Shown here piece by piece: positions 17,231 through 24,717 of a DNA stretch of 41,989 nucleotides. Where the stretch lies: positions 1 to 41,989 of the forward strand of contig JBAQMZ010000055.1 of NCBI GenBank assembly GCA_049303315.1, read 5' to 3'. This DNA is from Methanoperedens sp049303315. GTDB lineage: Archaea; Halobacteriota; Methanosarcinia; Methanosarcinales; Methanoperedenaceae. The position numbers and the translations under genes are program-made. The stretch's first letter is position 1, and each line of letters opens with the position of its first letter. The notes under the pieces are model-generated. The model did no database searches. It was given only the letters and a program-made list of their open reading frames with translations, and was not told the origin of the DNA.

Positions 17231-17929
17231 TTAGTAATTGTTCTCTCTTTTCAATTCATTTGCTTTTTCTTTTAACCGTTCATTTTCGGTCTTGAGCATC
17301 ATGAGCGATGCCGCGAGCAGGAAATAAGCAGCGAAATTTATCAAAAGATAATATAATACAACCCCGCTTATACCTCCCCCGCCTCCGCCCGGGCAGGGCG
17401 GTACCACACACGGATGCATCCTGGAGTAAAAGCGAACCGAAAGAAAGCTTATAGGCACGCTGATAAACCCGATAATCCCGAAAACCGCAGATAATCTTGC
17501 CCTTTTTTCAGGTTCATCAACTGCCTGGCGTATCATGAGGTAAGAGAGGTAGATGAGGAAAAGTATGAGAGAAGTGTTAAGGCGGACATCCCATGAAACC
17601 CAGTATGCGTTCCAGGCAGACCTTCCCCATATTGACCCGGTGGCAAGGGTCAGGAATGCAAAAACAACACCCACTTCTGCGGCTGATAGTGATATTATAT
17701 CCCATTTTTGTTCCTTGCTTCGAAGATACAATATGCTTGAAATAAAAACAACTGCAAAACAGAGGTATGCCGATATCGCAATGGGGAGATGGAAATAGAA
17801 TATCCTGAAATTATTTGGGTCGCCGGCTGCCGACCCGGGATCGATAGGAATTGGCGCTTTGAAAAACACAAGGTATGATGAAACAAGAATTAATACAGCC
17901 GTCAGGGTAAAAAGTATTTTCTTTCGCAT
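17231..17929 (-). CDS. ccmC: CcmC, haem-handling membrane protein of cytochrome c maturation
   Basis: CcmC presents haem to the chaperone CcmE in the system I cytochrome c pathway. The 232-aa protein has six predicted membrane helices and the tryptophan-rich haem-binding motif WGRSAWNAYWVSWDVR (about 101-116) flanked by the expected histidines (FHLP at about 46-49; RMHPC near 170). The loop after the second histidine reads CVVPPCPGGGGGG, an unusual cysteine pair and glycine run. It is the last gene of ccmABC, 48 bp after ccmB. ccmE and ccmF are not in the window. Confidence 0.92.
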   Translation of the reverse strand: MRKKILFTLTAVLILVSSYLVFFKAPIPIDPGSAAGDPNNFRIFYFHLPIAISAYLCFAVVFISSILYLRSKEQKWDIISLSAAEVGVVFAFLTLATGSIWGRSAWNAYWVSWDVRLNTSLILFLIYLSYLMIRQAVDEPEKRARLSAVFGIIGFISVPISFLSVRFYSRMHPCVVPPCPGGGGGGISGVVLYYLLINFAAYFLLAASLMMLKTENERLKEKANELKRENNY

Positions 17930-17977
17930 ATTCTTAAAATCTCCATGAATCTTAATAACATTATCCTTTCATAATCT

Positions 17978-18667
17978 TCAATCTTCAATCGTATATTCAA
18001 ACACAAGTTGCGCTACAACAAAAAAAATGACATCATATACTGCAAGTATCTGCAATTCGCCGGAAATTTCGGAAAATTCACCCGAGGCGAGCATTGTTCC
18101 CGTTGCAGTAACAGCCGAGAGTATTACGGGAATGAGAACCGGGAAAAGAATCACGGGAAGCAGGATTTCCCGCGTCCTTGTATTTACGGTAAGCGCGGAA
18201 AGAAGCGTGCCCACAAATATAAACCCGAAAGTCCCGAGAACCACCACGACCAGCAGGCCGGGAATATTTTTAATGTCATAACTGAAAAGCACGATAAAAA
18301 CCGGAATGGTGGTTATTTCCATCAGGAACATTAAAACTGCGTTCGATATGACCTTCCCGTTGTATATTTCGCTCCTGTCAACAGGGCAAAGCTTTAATCC
18401 TTCAAGGCATCCCTCTTCTTTTTCACTGGCAAACGACCGTGAAAGCCCAAGCATCCCTGCAAAGGTGAATGCAATCCACAGCATTCCGGGCGCCAGTAAA
18501 TCCACTACTTTCTTGTTGAGTACCTTCACCTCAAGCGTTGCCTCGTTCCCGAAGGCATAATTGAAAATGACAATCACAAGGAGAGCAAATATCATCATGG
18601 AATTAAGCATCTGTTTTGTCCTGAACTCGGCTCTTAAGTCTTTGATTGCGATTTCAAGAAATTTCAT
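17978..18667 (-). CDS. ccmB: CcmB, membrane subunit of the cytochrome c maturation ABC transporter
   Basis: With CcmA and CcmC it forms the complex that releases holo-CcmE. The 229-aa protein has six hydrophobic helices and typical CcmB segments: LRAEFRTKQMLNSMMIFALL at the N-terminus, LGLSRSFASEKEEGCLEGLK (about 73-93), and REILLPVILFPVLIPVILSA. Its ATG overlaps the ccmA stop by 4 bp, so the two are translationally coupled. Confidence 0.93.
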   Translation of the reverse strand: MKFLEIAIKDLRAEFRTKQMLNSMMIFALLVIVIFNYAFGNEATLEVKVLNKKVVDLLAPGMLWIAFTFAGMLGLSRSFASEKEEGCLEGLKLCPVDRSEIYNGKVISNAVLMFLMEITTIPVFIVLFSYDIKNIPGLLVVVVLGTFGFIFVGTLLSALTVNTRTREILLPVILFPVLIPVILSAVTATGTMLASGEFSEISGELQILAVYDVIFFVVAQLVFEYTIED

Positions 18668-19440
18668 GTGCGCTCCTCCACATGCTTTTCATAAATAGCC
18701 CTGCACTGGAGAAGGTCGCTTATCTCGCATTCTGTCATCTCATGCGCAATATGCCCGCCGGCGAGAATGATTGCCCTGTCGCACATGGAAATGCCTCGCT
18801 CAATATCGTGCGAAATGAGGACCCGCGTCTTATCATGCGCGTTCATGCCGCCAAGTATCCTGTCAAACGTTGCGCTGGCATGCTGGTCAAGCCCGGTGTA
18901 CGGTTCATCGAGGAATAGTATCGGCGGGTCGTGGATTAAGGCTCTTGCGATTGAAAGGCGCTGTTTCATCCCGCGGGAGAATGTCCTCACGCGGTCATTT
19001 TTCCTGTAGGTCAAGCCCACCTGTTTTATCAGTTCATCAATGCGTGTTTCAAGCTGCAGCGTATCATACATTTTCCCGAAGAACCGCAGGTTTTCAGCAG
19101 CGGTGAGTTCATGATACAAATAGGTTTCATGCGAGATTACGCCGATTTTTTTCCTGATTTTAATAGGATCCTCTTTGATGTCAATGCCGTCGATGACGAC
19201 CTTTCCAGCAGTCGGGCTTACAAGAGTGGATAGTATCTTGATGAGCGTGGTTTTCCCGGCGCCGTTCGGTCCGAATATTGTCAGGAATTCACCTTTTTCT
19301 ATTTTGAGATTGATTTTGCGGAGGACAATGTTGGTGCCGAATGCTTTTGAGAGGTTTTCAATAGAGATTATATGGATTTCTCCTGCTTTTATCTTAAAAA
19401 TATGTAAATGTTCTGCTGATAAGCTTTGCCATGGAAGCAA
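18664..19440 (-). CDS. ccmA: CcmA, ATPase subunit of the cytochrome c maturation ABC transporter
   Basis: The 258-aa ATPase has Walker A FGPNGAGKTT (about 56-65), the signature FSRGMKQRLSIARALI (about 156-171), Walker B PPILFLDEPYTGLD (about 176-189) and a switch histidine (SHD). Gene order ccmA-ccmB-ccmC and overlap with ccmB identify it among the many ABC ATPases. The TTG at 19440 has GAGGGAG 4 nt upstream; the conserved fold begins about residue 24, so the first ~23 residues are an unusual extension or the true start is a downstream non-ATG codon. Confidence 0.9.
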   Translation of the reverse strand: MLPWQSLSAEHLHIFKIKAGEIHIISIENLSKAFGTNIVLRKINLKIEKGEFLTIFGPNGAGKTTLIKILSTLVSPTAGKVVIDGIDIKEDPIKIRKKIGVISHETYLYHELTAAENLRFFGKMYDTLQLETRIDELIKQVGLTYRKNDRVRTFSRGMKQRLSIARALIHDPPILFLDEPYTGLDQHASATFDRILGGMNAHDKTRVLISHDIERGISMCDRAIILAGGHIAHEMTECEISDLLQCRAIYEKHVEERT

Positions 19441-19475
19441 TATACTCCCTCAGATTGATTAGGTCATAAATCGGA

Positions 19476-20045
19476 TTATTGATTATTAGTAATATGATAA
19501 ACAAAATTTTCTAATTTTTCTTGGCGTAATTTATTTCTATCTACATTATTTACTATTTCATGGGCTCTTTCCATATCTGATTGTAACAACTTTAATGCTT
19601 CATCATTATTTGGTTTACCAAATTTATCACTAAAATTTGCAGGTGATGTTAATCTCATAGCTTCTTTGAGTTTTTCATCATTTGAGGAAATGTCTTCTAT
19701 CCTTTTTTTTGTGTTATTAGCTAATGTAGTTAGAACTTTATGGACTGAGTTATCATTCAATTCATCCTTGGTCAAAGTATTAGTAATTAGAGAAAGTTCA
19801 TGTGAAACTGCACAAGCTCCTTTTAAATGTATTAATTGTGGAATTACACTAGAACGAAGCCGAGAATTTTCGTATAATAGCTGAGAATATTCGTATAAGA
19901 GATAAGCTAATAATCCAGTTGTGACAAAAGCTATCAAAAATAATAATCTTGAATAAATATTCGATGCTTCCCATTGAGAAACCGTAATAAACAAGCTAAC
20001 TAAAGATGCAATACTTGCAATGAATTCAAGTAATTTTATTATCAT
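19476..20045 (-). CDS. Hypothetical membrane protein, two N-terminal helices plus a coiled cytoplasmic part
   Basis: Not recognised. The 189-aa protein has two hydrophobic helices (about 4-24 and 33-52) joined by a short loop, then a hydrophilic helical region of about 130 aa rich in lysine, aspartate and asparagine. It is clearly AT-richer than ccmA and hps on either side, suggesting transfer. GAGG lies about 10 nt before the ATG, and a TTTATTTATAAG box at about 20097-20108 (minus strand) fits a promoter with a ~45-nt leader. The 247-bp gap to the next gene contains this promoter and AT-rich sequence with no other gene. Confidence 0.65.
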   Translation of the reverse strand: MIIKLLEFIASIASLVSLFITVSQWEASNIYSRLLFLIAFVTTGLLAYLLYEYSQLLYENSRLRSSVIPQLIHLKGACAVSHELSLITNTLTKDELNDNSVHKVLTTLANNTKKRIEDISSNDEKLKEAMRLTSPANFSDKFGKPNNDEALKLLQSDMERAHEIVNNVDRNKLRQEKLENFVYHITNNQ

Positions 20046-20292
20046 TAATCTTGCAGCCTCTTGGAAGTCTTCTTTAAGAATAGATACAACTTGTCTTGCT
20101 TATAAATAAAGTTTGGGATTTTGAATACTAGTTTGATATCGAAATGCGTTTATAGTTTCCTATACATAAATAACATGTTCAAGCTTTATATTTTGCTCTT
20201 TATAGTGATTGAATTAACTGATTTTTCAACCGGACGATTCATTAACCATTAAATCTTTAATCATAAACGCTCATTTATTCAACGGTGATTTT

Positions 20293-21567
20293 ATTAAACC
20301 CATACTTCAGGTCGCTCTCGATGTTCTGGAAATAGACCGCGCGCTCCAGATTGCAAAAGAGGCAGTAGAGGGAGGGGCAGACTGGATTGAAGCCGGGACG
20401 CCGCTTATCAAGAGCGAAGGCATGGATGCGATAAGAAAGCTGAAAGACGCATTCCCCGAAAATGTTATCCTGGCTGATATGAAGACCATGGATACCGGCG
20501 CCATGGAAGTCGAAATGGCGGCAAAAGCAGGCGCCGATATAATCATGATTCTTGGCAGTGCGGATAATTCCACTATCCAGGATGCTATCCGTTCAGCGCG
20601 CAAGTACGGGGTAAAACTTATGGCAGACCTCATTTCCGCAGGCGACCCGGCACAGAGAGCCAGGGAATTAGAAGAACTCGGTATTGATTATATAAATTTA
20701 CACGTAGGGATTGACCAGCAGATGATGGGTGAAGACCCGATCAAAATCCTGAAGAACCTTAATATCAGGACGCCAATAGCGGTTGCAGGGGGGCTTGACG
20801 CGGAAAGTGCCGCAGCAGCGGTATTGAAAGGCGCGCAAATCGTTATCGTGGGCGGCAATATAGTCCGTTCATCCAATGTTACGGCATCTGCAAAAGAGAT
20901 ACGTGAAAGCATCGATAGGCCCGAAATCGCAGAAGAAGCCGAAAAACCAATCGATGAGAAAACGATTGAATTATTAAAGAAAGTCTCAACGCCCAATATC
21001 TCGGATGCCATGCACAGGAAAGGCGCCATGCAAAACATCAGGTCAATCTGCCCCGGGACAAAAACAGCAGGAAAAGCGGTCACAGTCCAGACATTTCCCG
21101 GCGACTGGGCAAAAACCGTTGAGGCAATTGACGTTGCCAATCCGGGTGATGTTATTGTGATTTACAACGGGAGCCCCCATGTCGCGCCGTGGGGTGAACT
21201 TGCCACGCTAAGCTGCATTAATAAAGGAATTGCAGGCGTTGTCATAGACGGCGCGGTGAGGGATGTTGATGATATCAGGCGCCTTAATTTCCCTGTTTTT
21301 GCGACTTCGATAGTGCCGAATGCTGGCGAACCAAAAGGATTCGGGGAGATAAACGCTGAAATACAGTGCGGCGGCCAGACCGTAAAACCCGGTGATTTTA
21401 TTGTAGGAGATGATAATGGCGTTGTTGTTATCCCGAAGGAACGGGGATACGAGATTGCAAGGCGGGCTGTCGAGGTTGAAAAAAACGAGCGCAGGATACG
21501 CGACGAGATAAAAAGGGGAAAAACCCTGTCTGAAGTGCTGTATCTTGAGAAATGGGAGAAGAAATAG
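20293..21567 (+). CDS. 3-Hexulose-6-phosphate synthase fused to an RraA-like domain
   Basis: HPS joins formaldehyde and ribulose 5-phosphate, or works in reverse to make ribulose 5-phosphate in archaea without the oxidative pentose pathway. Residues ~2-210 form a TIM barrel (KPILQVALDVLEIDRAL; ADMKTMDTG with the D-x-K-x-x-D motif; VAGGLDAESA; IVGGNIVRS). Residues ~230-405 are an RraA/aldolase-like domain (STPNISDAMHRKGAM; WGELATLSC; GVVIDGAVRDVDDIR). Such fusions are known in Methanosarcinales. The barrel's first strand lies before the first ATG (20422); continuing in frame, the only plausible start is ATT at 20293, after GGTGA with a 4-nt gap. That gives 424 aa. Confidence 0.85.
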   Translation: MKPILQVALDVLEIDRALQIAKEAVEGGADWIEAGTPLIKSEGMDAIRKLKDAFPENVILADMKTMDTGAMEVEMAAKAGADIIMILGSADNSTIQDAIRSARKYGVKLMADLISAGDPAQRARELEELGIDYINLHVGIDQQMMGEDPIKILKNLNIRTPIAVAGGLDAESAAAAVLKGAQIVIVGGNIVRSSNVTASAKEIRESIDRPEIAEEAEKPIDEKTIELLKKVSTPNISDAMHRKGAMQNIRSICPGTKTAGKAVTVQTFPGDWAKTVEAIDVANPGDVIVIYNGSPHVAPWGELATLSCINKGIAGVVIDGAVRDVDDIRRLNFPVFATSIVPNAGEPKGFGEINAEIQCGGQTVKPGDFIVGDDNGVVVIPKERGYEIARRAVEVEKNERRIRDEIKRGKTLSEVLYLEKWEKK

Positions 21568-21637
21568 GTAATTCAATTATTTTGCATAAGATTTTAAACG
21601 TTCAAATAATATATATGGAGATGACAGAGGAGTTCAA

Positions 21638-23077
21638 ATGAGCAGGATTGAAAAGGACAGTCTGGGTGAGATAGAAGTTCCTGAAAACGTGCTTTACGGG
21701 GCATTTACAACACGGGCGTCTAAAAATTTCAGGCTAAGCGGCCTCCGGGCTAAACCGGATTTTATAAAATCCCTTGCTATTATCAAAAAAGCGGCAGCGC
21801 TGGCAAATATGAAACTCGGTATGCTTGATGAAAAAACAGGTTCGGCAATAGTCAAAGCCGCAGATGAGGTTGTCGGGGGAAAATATAGCGACCAGTTCAT
21901 ACTCGATGTTTTCCAGGCAGGAGCAGGCACGCCTTTTAACATGAATATGAATGAGGTCATTTCTAACGTAGCGATTAAAAAACTTGGCGGGAAACCGGGC
22001 GATTATCATCTCGTTCACCCGAATAACCATGTGAACATGGCGCAATCGTCCAATGACGTGATACCAACTACGGTACGGTTGAGCGTTCTTCTCACCCTTT
22101 TGCCTCTTATCGAGGAATTGGAAAAGATATTTACCGAGTTCCTTGCAAAAGCAAAAGAATACGACCATGTAATAAAGGTTGGAAGGACGCATCTTGAGGA
22201 TGCGGTGCCCATACGGTACGGCCAGGTGTTTGGCGGATATGCAGCATCGCTTGGGAAGTGCATCGTGAGGCTTTCTGCTTCGGAAAACAGCATGCTGGAG
22301 CTGGGAATCGGCGGGACAGCCGTCGGCACAGGCATCAATACGCATCCAGATTTCAAAAAGACGATTATTTCGGAATTGGGCAAACTTACGGGTTTTGAGT
22401 TTTACCAGGGGAACAGCATCATGCTTTCATGGAGCATGGCTGGTTTTGCGGATGTATCAGGCGCGCTGCGAATATTGGCAATCGAACTGAATAAGATTTC
22501 AAATGACCTGCGCCTCCTTAATTCAGGACCGAAAACAGGTATCGCAGAGATTATCCTGCCCGAAGTTGAGCCGGGCTCATCCATAATGCCGGGAAAGATA
22601 AACCCCTCGATTCCGGAGGCGGTTAACATGGTATGTTTCCAGGTCATGGGCAATGACCATGCGGTGGCGCTGGCTGCGGAGGCCGGGCAGATGGAACTCA
22701 ATGTGATGACGCCTCTTATTGCATTTGACCTCCTGTGGAGCATTGAGCTTTTGACGAATGCCATAAGGATGCTCAGGGAAGATTGCATTTCAGGTCTGGT
22801 AGTGGATGAAAAGCGGTGCGGCAAGCTTCTTGAAAAGAGCCATGCGTTGGCGACGGTTCTTAATCCTTATATTGGTTATGATAAAGTGGCGCAGCTTGTG
22901 AAGACAGCGCTTTCTGAGAATAAGTCGTTGAGGCAGGTGCTTATCGAGAAGGATCTAATTCCTGAGAAGTATTTGAATGAGATACTTGATGCCAGGAAGA
23001 TGACTGAACCAGGGATTGTGGATAGGAAGATGATTGAGGAGATAAGGGGATACGCTAAAAAGTCAGGCTCGGACTGA
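21638..23077 (+). CDS. aspA: Aspartate ammonia-lyase/fumarase superfamily enzyme, probably aspartase
   Basis: Aspartase splits aspartate into fumarate and ammonia. The 479-aa protein has the superfamily signature GSSIMPGKINPS (about 314-325) with the catalytic serine in the flexible loop, THLEDAVPIRYGQ and SSNDVIPT. Flanking text (IPEAVNMVCFQVMGND; AAEAGQMELNVM; NDLRLLNSGPKTGIAEI) is closer to aspartase than to class II fumarase, although G in MPGK is fumarase-like. GAGGAG lies 6 nt before the ATG. Fumarase activity is the main alternative. Confidence 0.8.
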   Translation: MSRIEKDSLGEIEVPENVLYGAFTTRASKNFRLSGLRAKPDFIKSLAIIKKAAALANMKLGMLDEKTGSAIVKAADEVVGGKYSDQFILDVFQAGAGTPFNMNMNEVISNVAIKKLGGKPGDYHLVHPNNHVNMAQSSNDVIPTTVRLSVLLTLLPLIEELEKIFTEFLAKAKEYDHVIKVGRTHLEDAVPIRYGQVFGGYAASLGKCIVRLSASENSMLELGIGGTAVGTGINTHPDFKKTIISELGKLTGFEFYQGNSIMLSWSMAGFADVSGALRILAIELNKISNDLRLLNSGPKTGIAEIILPEVEPGSSIMPGKINPSIPEAVNMVCFQVMGNDHAVALAAEAGQMELNVMTPLIAFDLLWSIELLTNAIRMLREDCISGLVVDEKRCGKLLEKSHALATVLNPYIGYDKVAQLVKTALSENKSLRQVLIEKDLIPEKYLNEILDARKMTEPGIVDRKMIEEIRGYAKKSGSD

Positions 23078-23199
23078 AAAAGAAGGATGCTACTATTTCT
23101 CAAATGGTATCAGATATTCCACATTTCATAAGAGAGCATCAAGCTCTTAATGGTAAGACTCCCGCCAAGCATGTGGTATCAAGGATAATAAGTGGATAA
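23077..23199 (+). pseudogene. C-terminal scrap of a DDE-type transposase
   Basis: An open stretch right after the aspA stop reads MVSDIPHFIREHQALNGKTP and ends AKHVVSRIISG-stop. The pattern F-I-R-x-H-x-A-L-x-x-K-T-P-A is a hallmark near the end of DDE/integrase-core transposases. About 40 codons remain and no start codon suits it, so an insertion sequence once lay here and most was lost. The rest of the 331-bp gap to 23408 is AT-rich, with one palindrome (23379-23392) and no gene. Confidence 0.5.
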
Positions 23200-23378
23200 C
23201 ATTAATTCAAAATGCAAGCCACACAGAGCACCAAATGAACGGTGTTCAGTAATTTTTTAAAAAATATTGCGTAAATCAGGCGGAGTTACGGTTTAATATA
23301 ATATTAAAAAAAGTCAGAATTAAACCAAAATGTATATATCAAAAGAGTATATTATTATATTATGAGATTGGTCTCTAC

Positions 23379-23392
23379 GGAGATTAATCTCC
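23379..23392. repeat. Perfect 14-bp palindrome
   Basis: GGAGATTAATCTCC, 17 bp beyond the stop of the gene at 23409-24437. It could be a binding site or an RNA hairpin at the 3' end of that gene. A second GAGATT/GGTCTC-like pair lies just before it. Confidence 0.6.
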
Positions 23393-23408
23393 TTCATAAA
23401 ATATTGTT

Positions 23409-24437
23409 TTATAATTTTTGTTGCCCAACAGTTCCCATTAATTTATAAATCTCTTCAATGTTTAAAACCTTAATCTCTCTATATGGATTTAGCATTTCAA
23501 TAAACTTCATTTTCTTATATCCCCCTTCATCTAAACAAATTATACAGTCGTTTTTATTCAGAGATGTATGTTGATTCACTATATCTTCAAATGATACCGC
23601 TCCTCCATTCAATTCTGCGAAATTTAAAAGCAATTGAAAAAAATCGGTATCGCTAACTACTTTGTTATCAACACTTTCTGACTTATGTATAATAAAAAGC
23701 GGATGAGGAAAATGTAGTTCGACTTTTAAAGAGTGCGGAAATTCAGTATTTAAAGAATCAATTTCATCATCTCCGATGAATTCTGAATCGATATAAGCAG
23801 GCGTATTATCTTTAAGTTGATGATAAATCTCCTTTGCATCGATATGATGAACTGTATTTTTAATGTATCCACAAATAAGGTCACATAAAGAAATACAAGG
23901 ATGTGTTTGGTCTCCGTGAGGGACAATATTAACTATATCGGCTTTTTTTCCAATAAATTTCCATGTTTTAGTTATTTTTCCTTGTATTCCGTCTAATATA
24001 ACATGTTTTGCATAATTAGAATTGTGGGGTTTTAAATAATATCTCCAAATTGGAATAATTGGATAATATTGTTGAAGTATGTTATTAACAAAATCCAACC
24101 CAGTCATTTCTTCTTTCCAAGTGGGTACAGGATTCATTAATATTGTATTTGTCACATTTATCTTTTTTATATTCTCAATTTTCAACAATTCCTCAGTCAG
24201 TTCTATATGTGCGTCTTGTATGTCATAAGATGGGATTCTTCTGAAAATATCCTCGGTTTTTAAAACTCGCCTTAGCAGACTAATATTGTATTTTTTATAA
24301 AACCTTTCTATGATATTAAAATACTTATTTCTAAACTCATTATATCCATCAATCTCTACAGCAACTCCTGTAAGATTGGAAAATTTACCACGTCTAATAA
24401 TGGCAGAGTCGGAGGCAATGAGATGTTCATTAAACAT
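23409..24437 (-). CDS. Hypothetical protein, possibly DUF3800-like
   Basis: A 342-aa AT-rich gene in an accessory spot. The N-terminus has an aspartate after a short strand (LIASDSAIIRRGKF). The middle ends in HPCISLCDLICGYIKN (about 180-195), resembling the last conserved aspartate segment (x-L-x-D-L-x-x-G) of DUF3800, an RNase H-like fold often found next to mobile and defence genes. The first glutamate expected after the N-terminal aspartate is not obvious. The C-terminal ~120 aa (from about 220) is unrecognised. I treat the family as a guess. A promoter box lies 30 bp upstream, implying a very short leader. Confidence 0.6.
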   Translation of the reverse strand: MFNEHLIASDSAIIRRGKFSNLTGVAVEIDGYNEFRNKYFNIIERFYKKYNISLLRRVLKTEDIFRRIPSYDIQDAHIELTEELLKIENIKKINVTNTILMNPVPTWKEEMTGLDFVNNILQQYYPIIPIWRYYLKPHNSNYAKHVILDGIQGKITKTWKFIGKKADIVNIVPHGDQTHPCISLCDLICGYIKNTVHHIDAKEIYHQLKDNTPAYIDSEFIGDDEIDSLNTEFPHSLKVELHFPHPLFIIHKSESVDNKVVSDTDFFQLLLNFAELNGGAVSFEDIVNQHTSLNKNDCIICLDEGGYKKMKFIEMLNPYREIKVLNIEEIYKLMGTVGQQKL

Positions 24438-24463
24438 ATTTTTCTAACATTACTTTTATGTTT

Positions 24464-24471
24464 AATATAAA
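24464..24471 (-). promoter_or_regulatory. TATA box of the gene at 23409-24437
   Basis: The minus strand reads CCTTTATATTA, centred 30 bp before the ATG at 24437. Transcription would begin about 5 nt before the start codon, so the mRNA is almost leaderless. Confidence 0.5.
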
Positions 24472-24610
24472 GGTTTTGGGGAGACATGACTTTAATCAAC
24501 CTTACAAAAAACCCACCGATTTGCCAACTCCGTTTTGGGCAATCCATCCACCGAATTTTTATAACCTATCTTACCAACCGAAGACTACACAGAATCGAAC
24601 AAGCGAAGTC

Positions 24611-24618
24611 TTTTTATA
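24611..24618 (+). promoter_or_regulatory. TATA box of the thermosome gene
   Basis: TTTTTATA preceded by the purine-rich GCGAAG that could serve as BRE. The predicted start of transcription (about 24640) puts the hairpin at 24645-24681 at the very 5' end of the leader. Confidence 0.55.
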
Positions 24619-24644
24619 GAACTATAAACATGAAACAACAGAAA

Positions 24645-24681
24645 GTCACGGCTAATTCCATTACTGGAAAAAGCCGGTGAC
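24645..24681 (+). promoter_or_regulatory. Two-stage hairpin in the thermosome 5' leader
   Basis: GTCAC-GGCT pairs with AGCC-GGTGAC (one bulged C), and inside it TTCCA pairs with TGGAA around a TTAC loop. It ends 37 nt before the ATG and does not cover the AAGGAG ribosome site at about 24705-24710. It may stabilise or regulate the mRNA, or be a DNA operator for a heat-shock regulator. Confidence 0.5.
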
Positions 24682-24717
24682 GTAATTCATTTCAATTAAT
24701 TATAAAGGAGAATATCT

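Noticed and set aside
24486..24680. A 64-aa plus-strand frame upstream of the thermosome gene
   Set aside because: It overlaps the predicted promoter and leader hairpin and has no recognisable features or good ribosome site.
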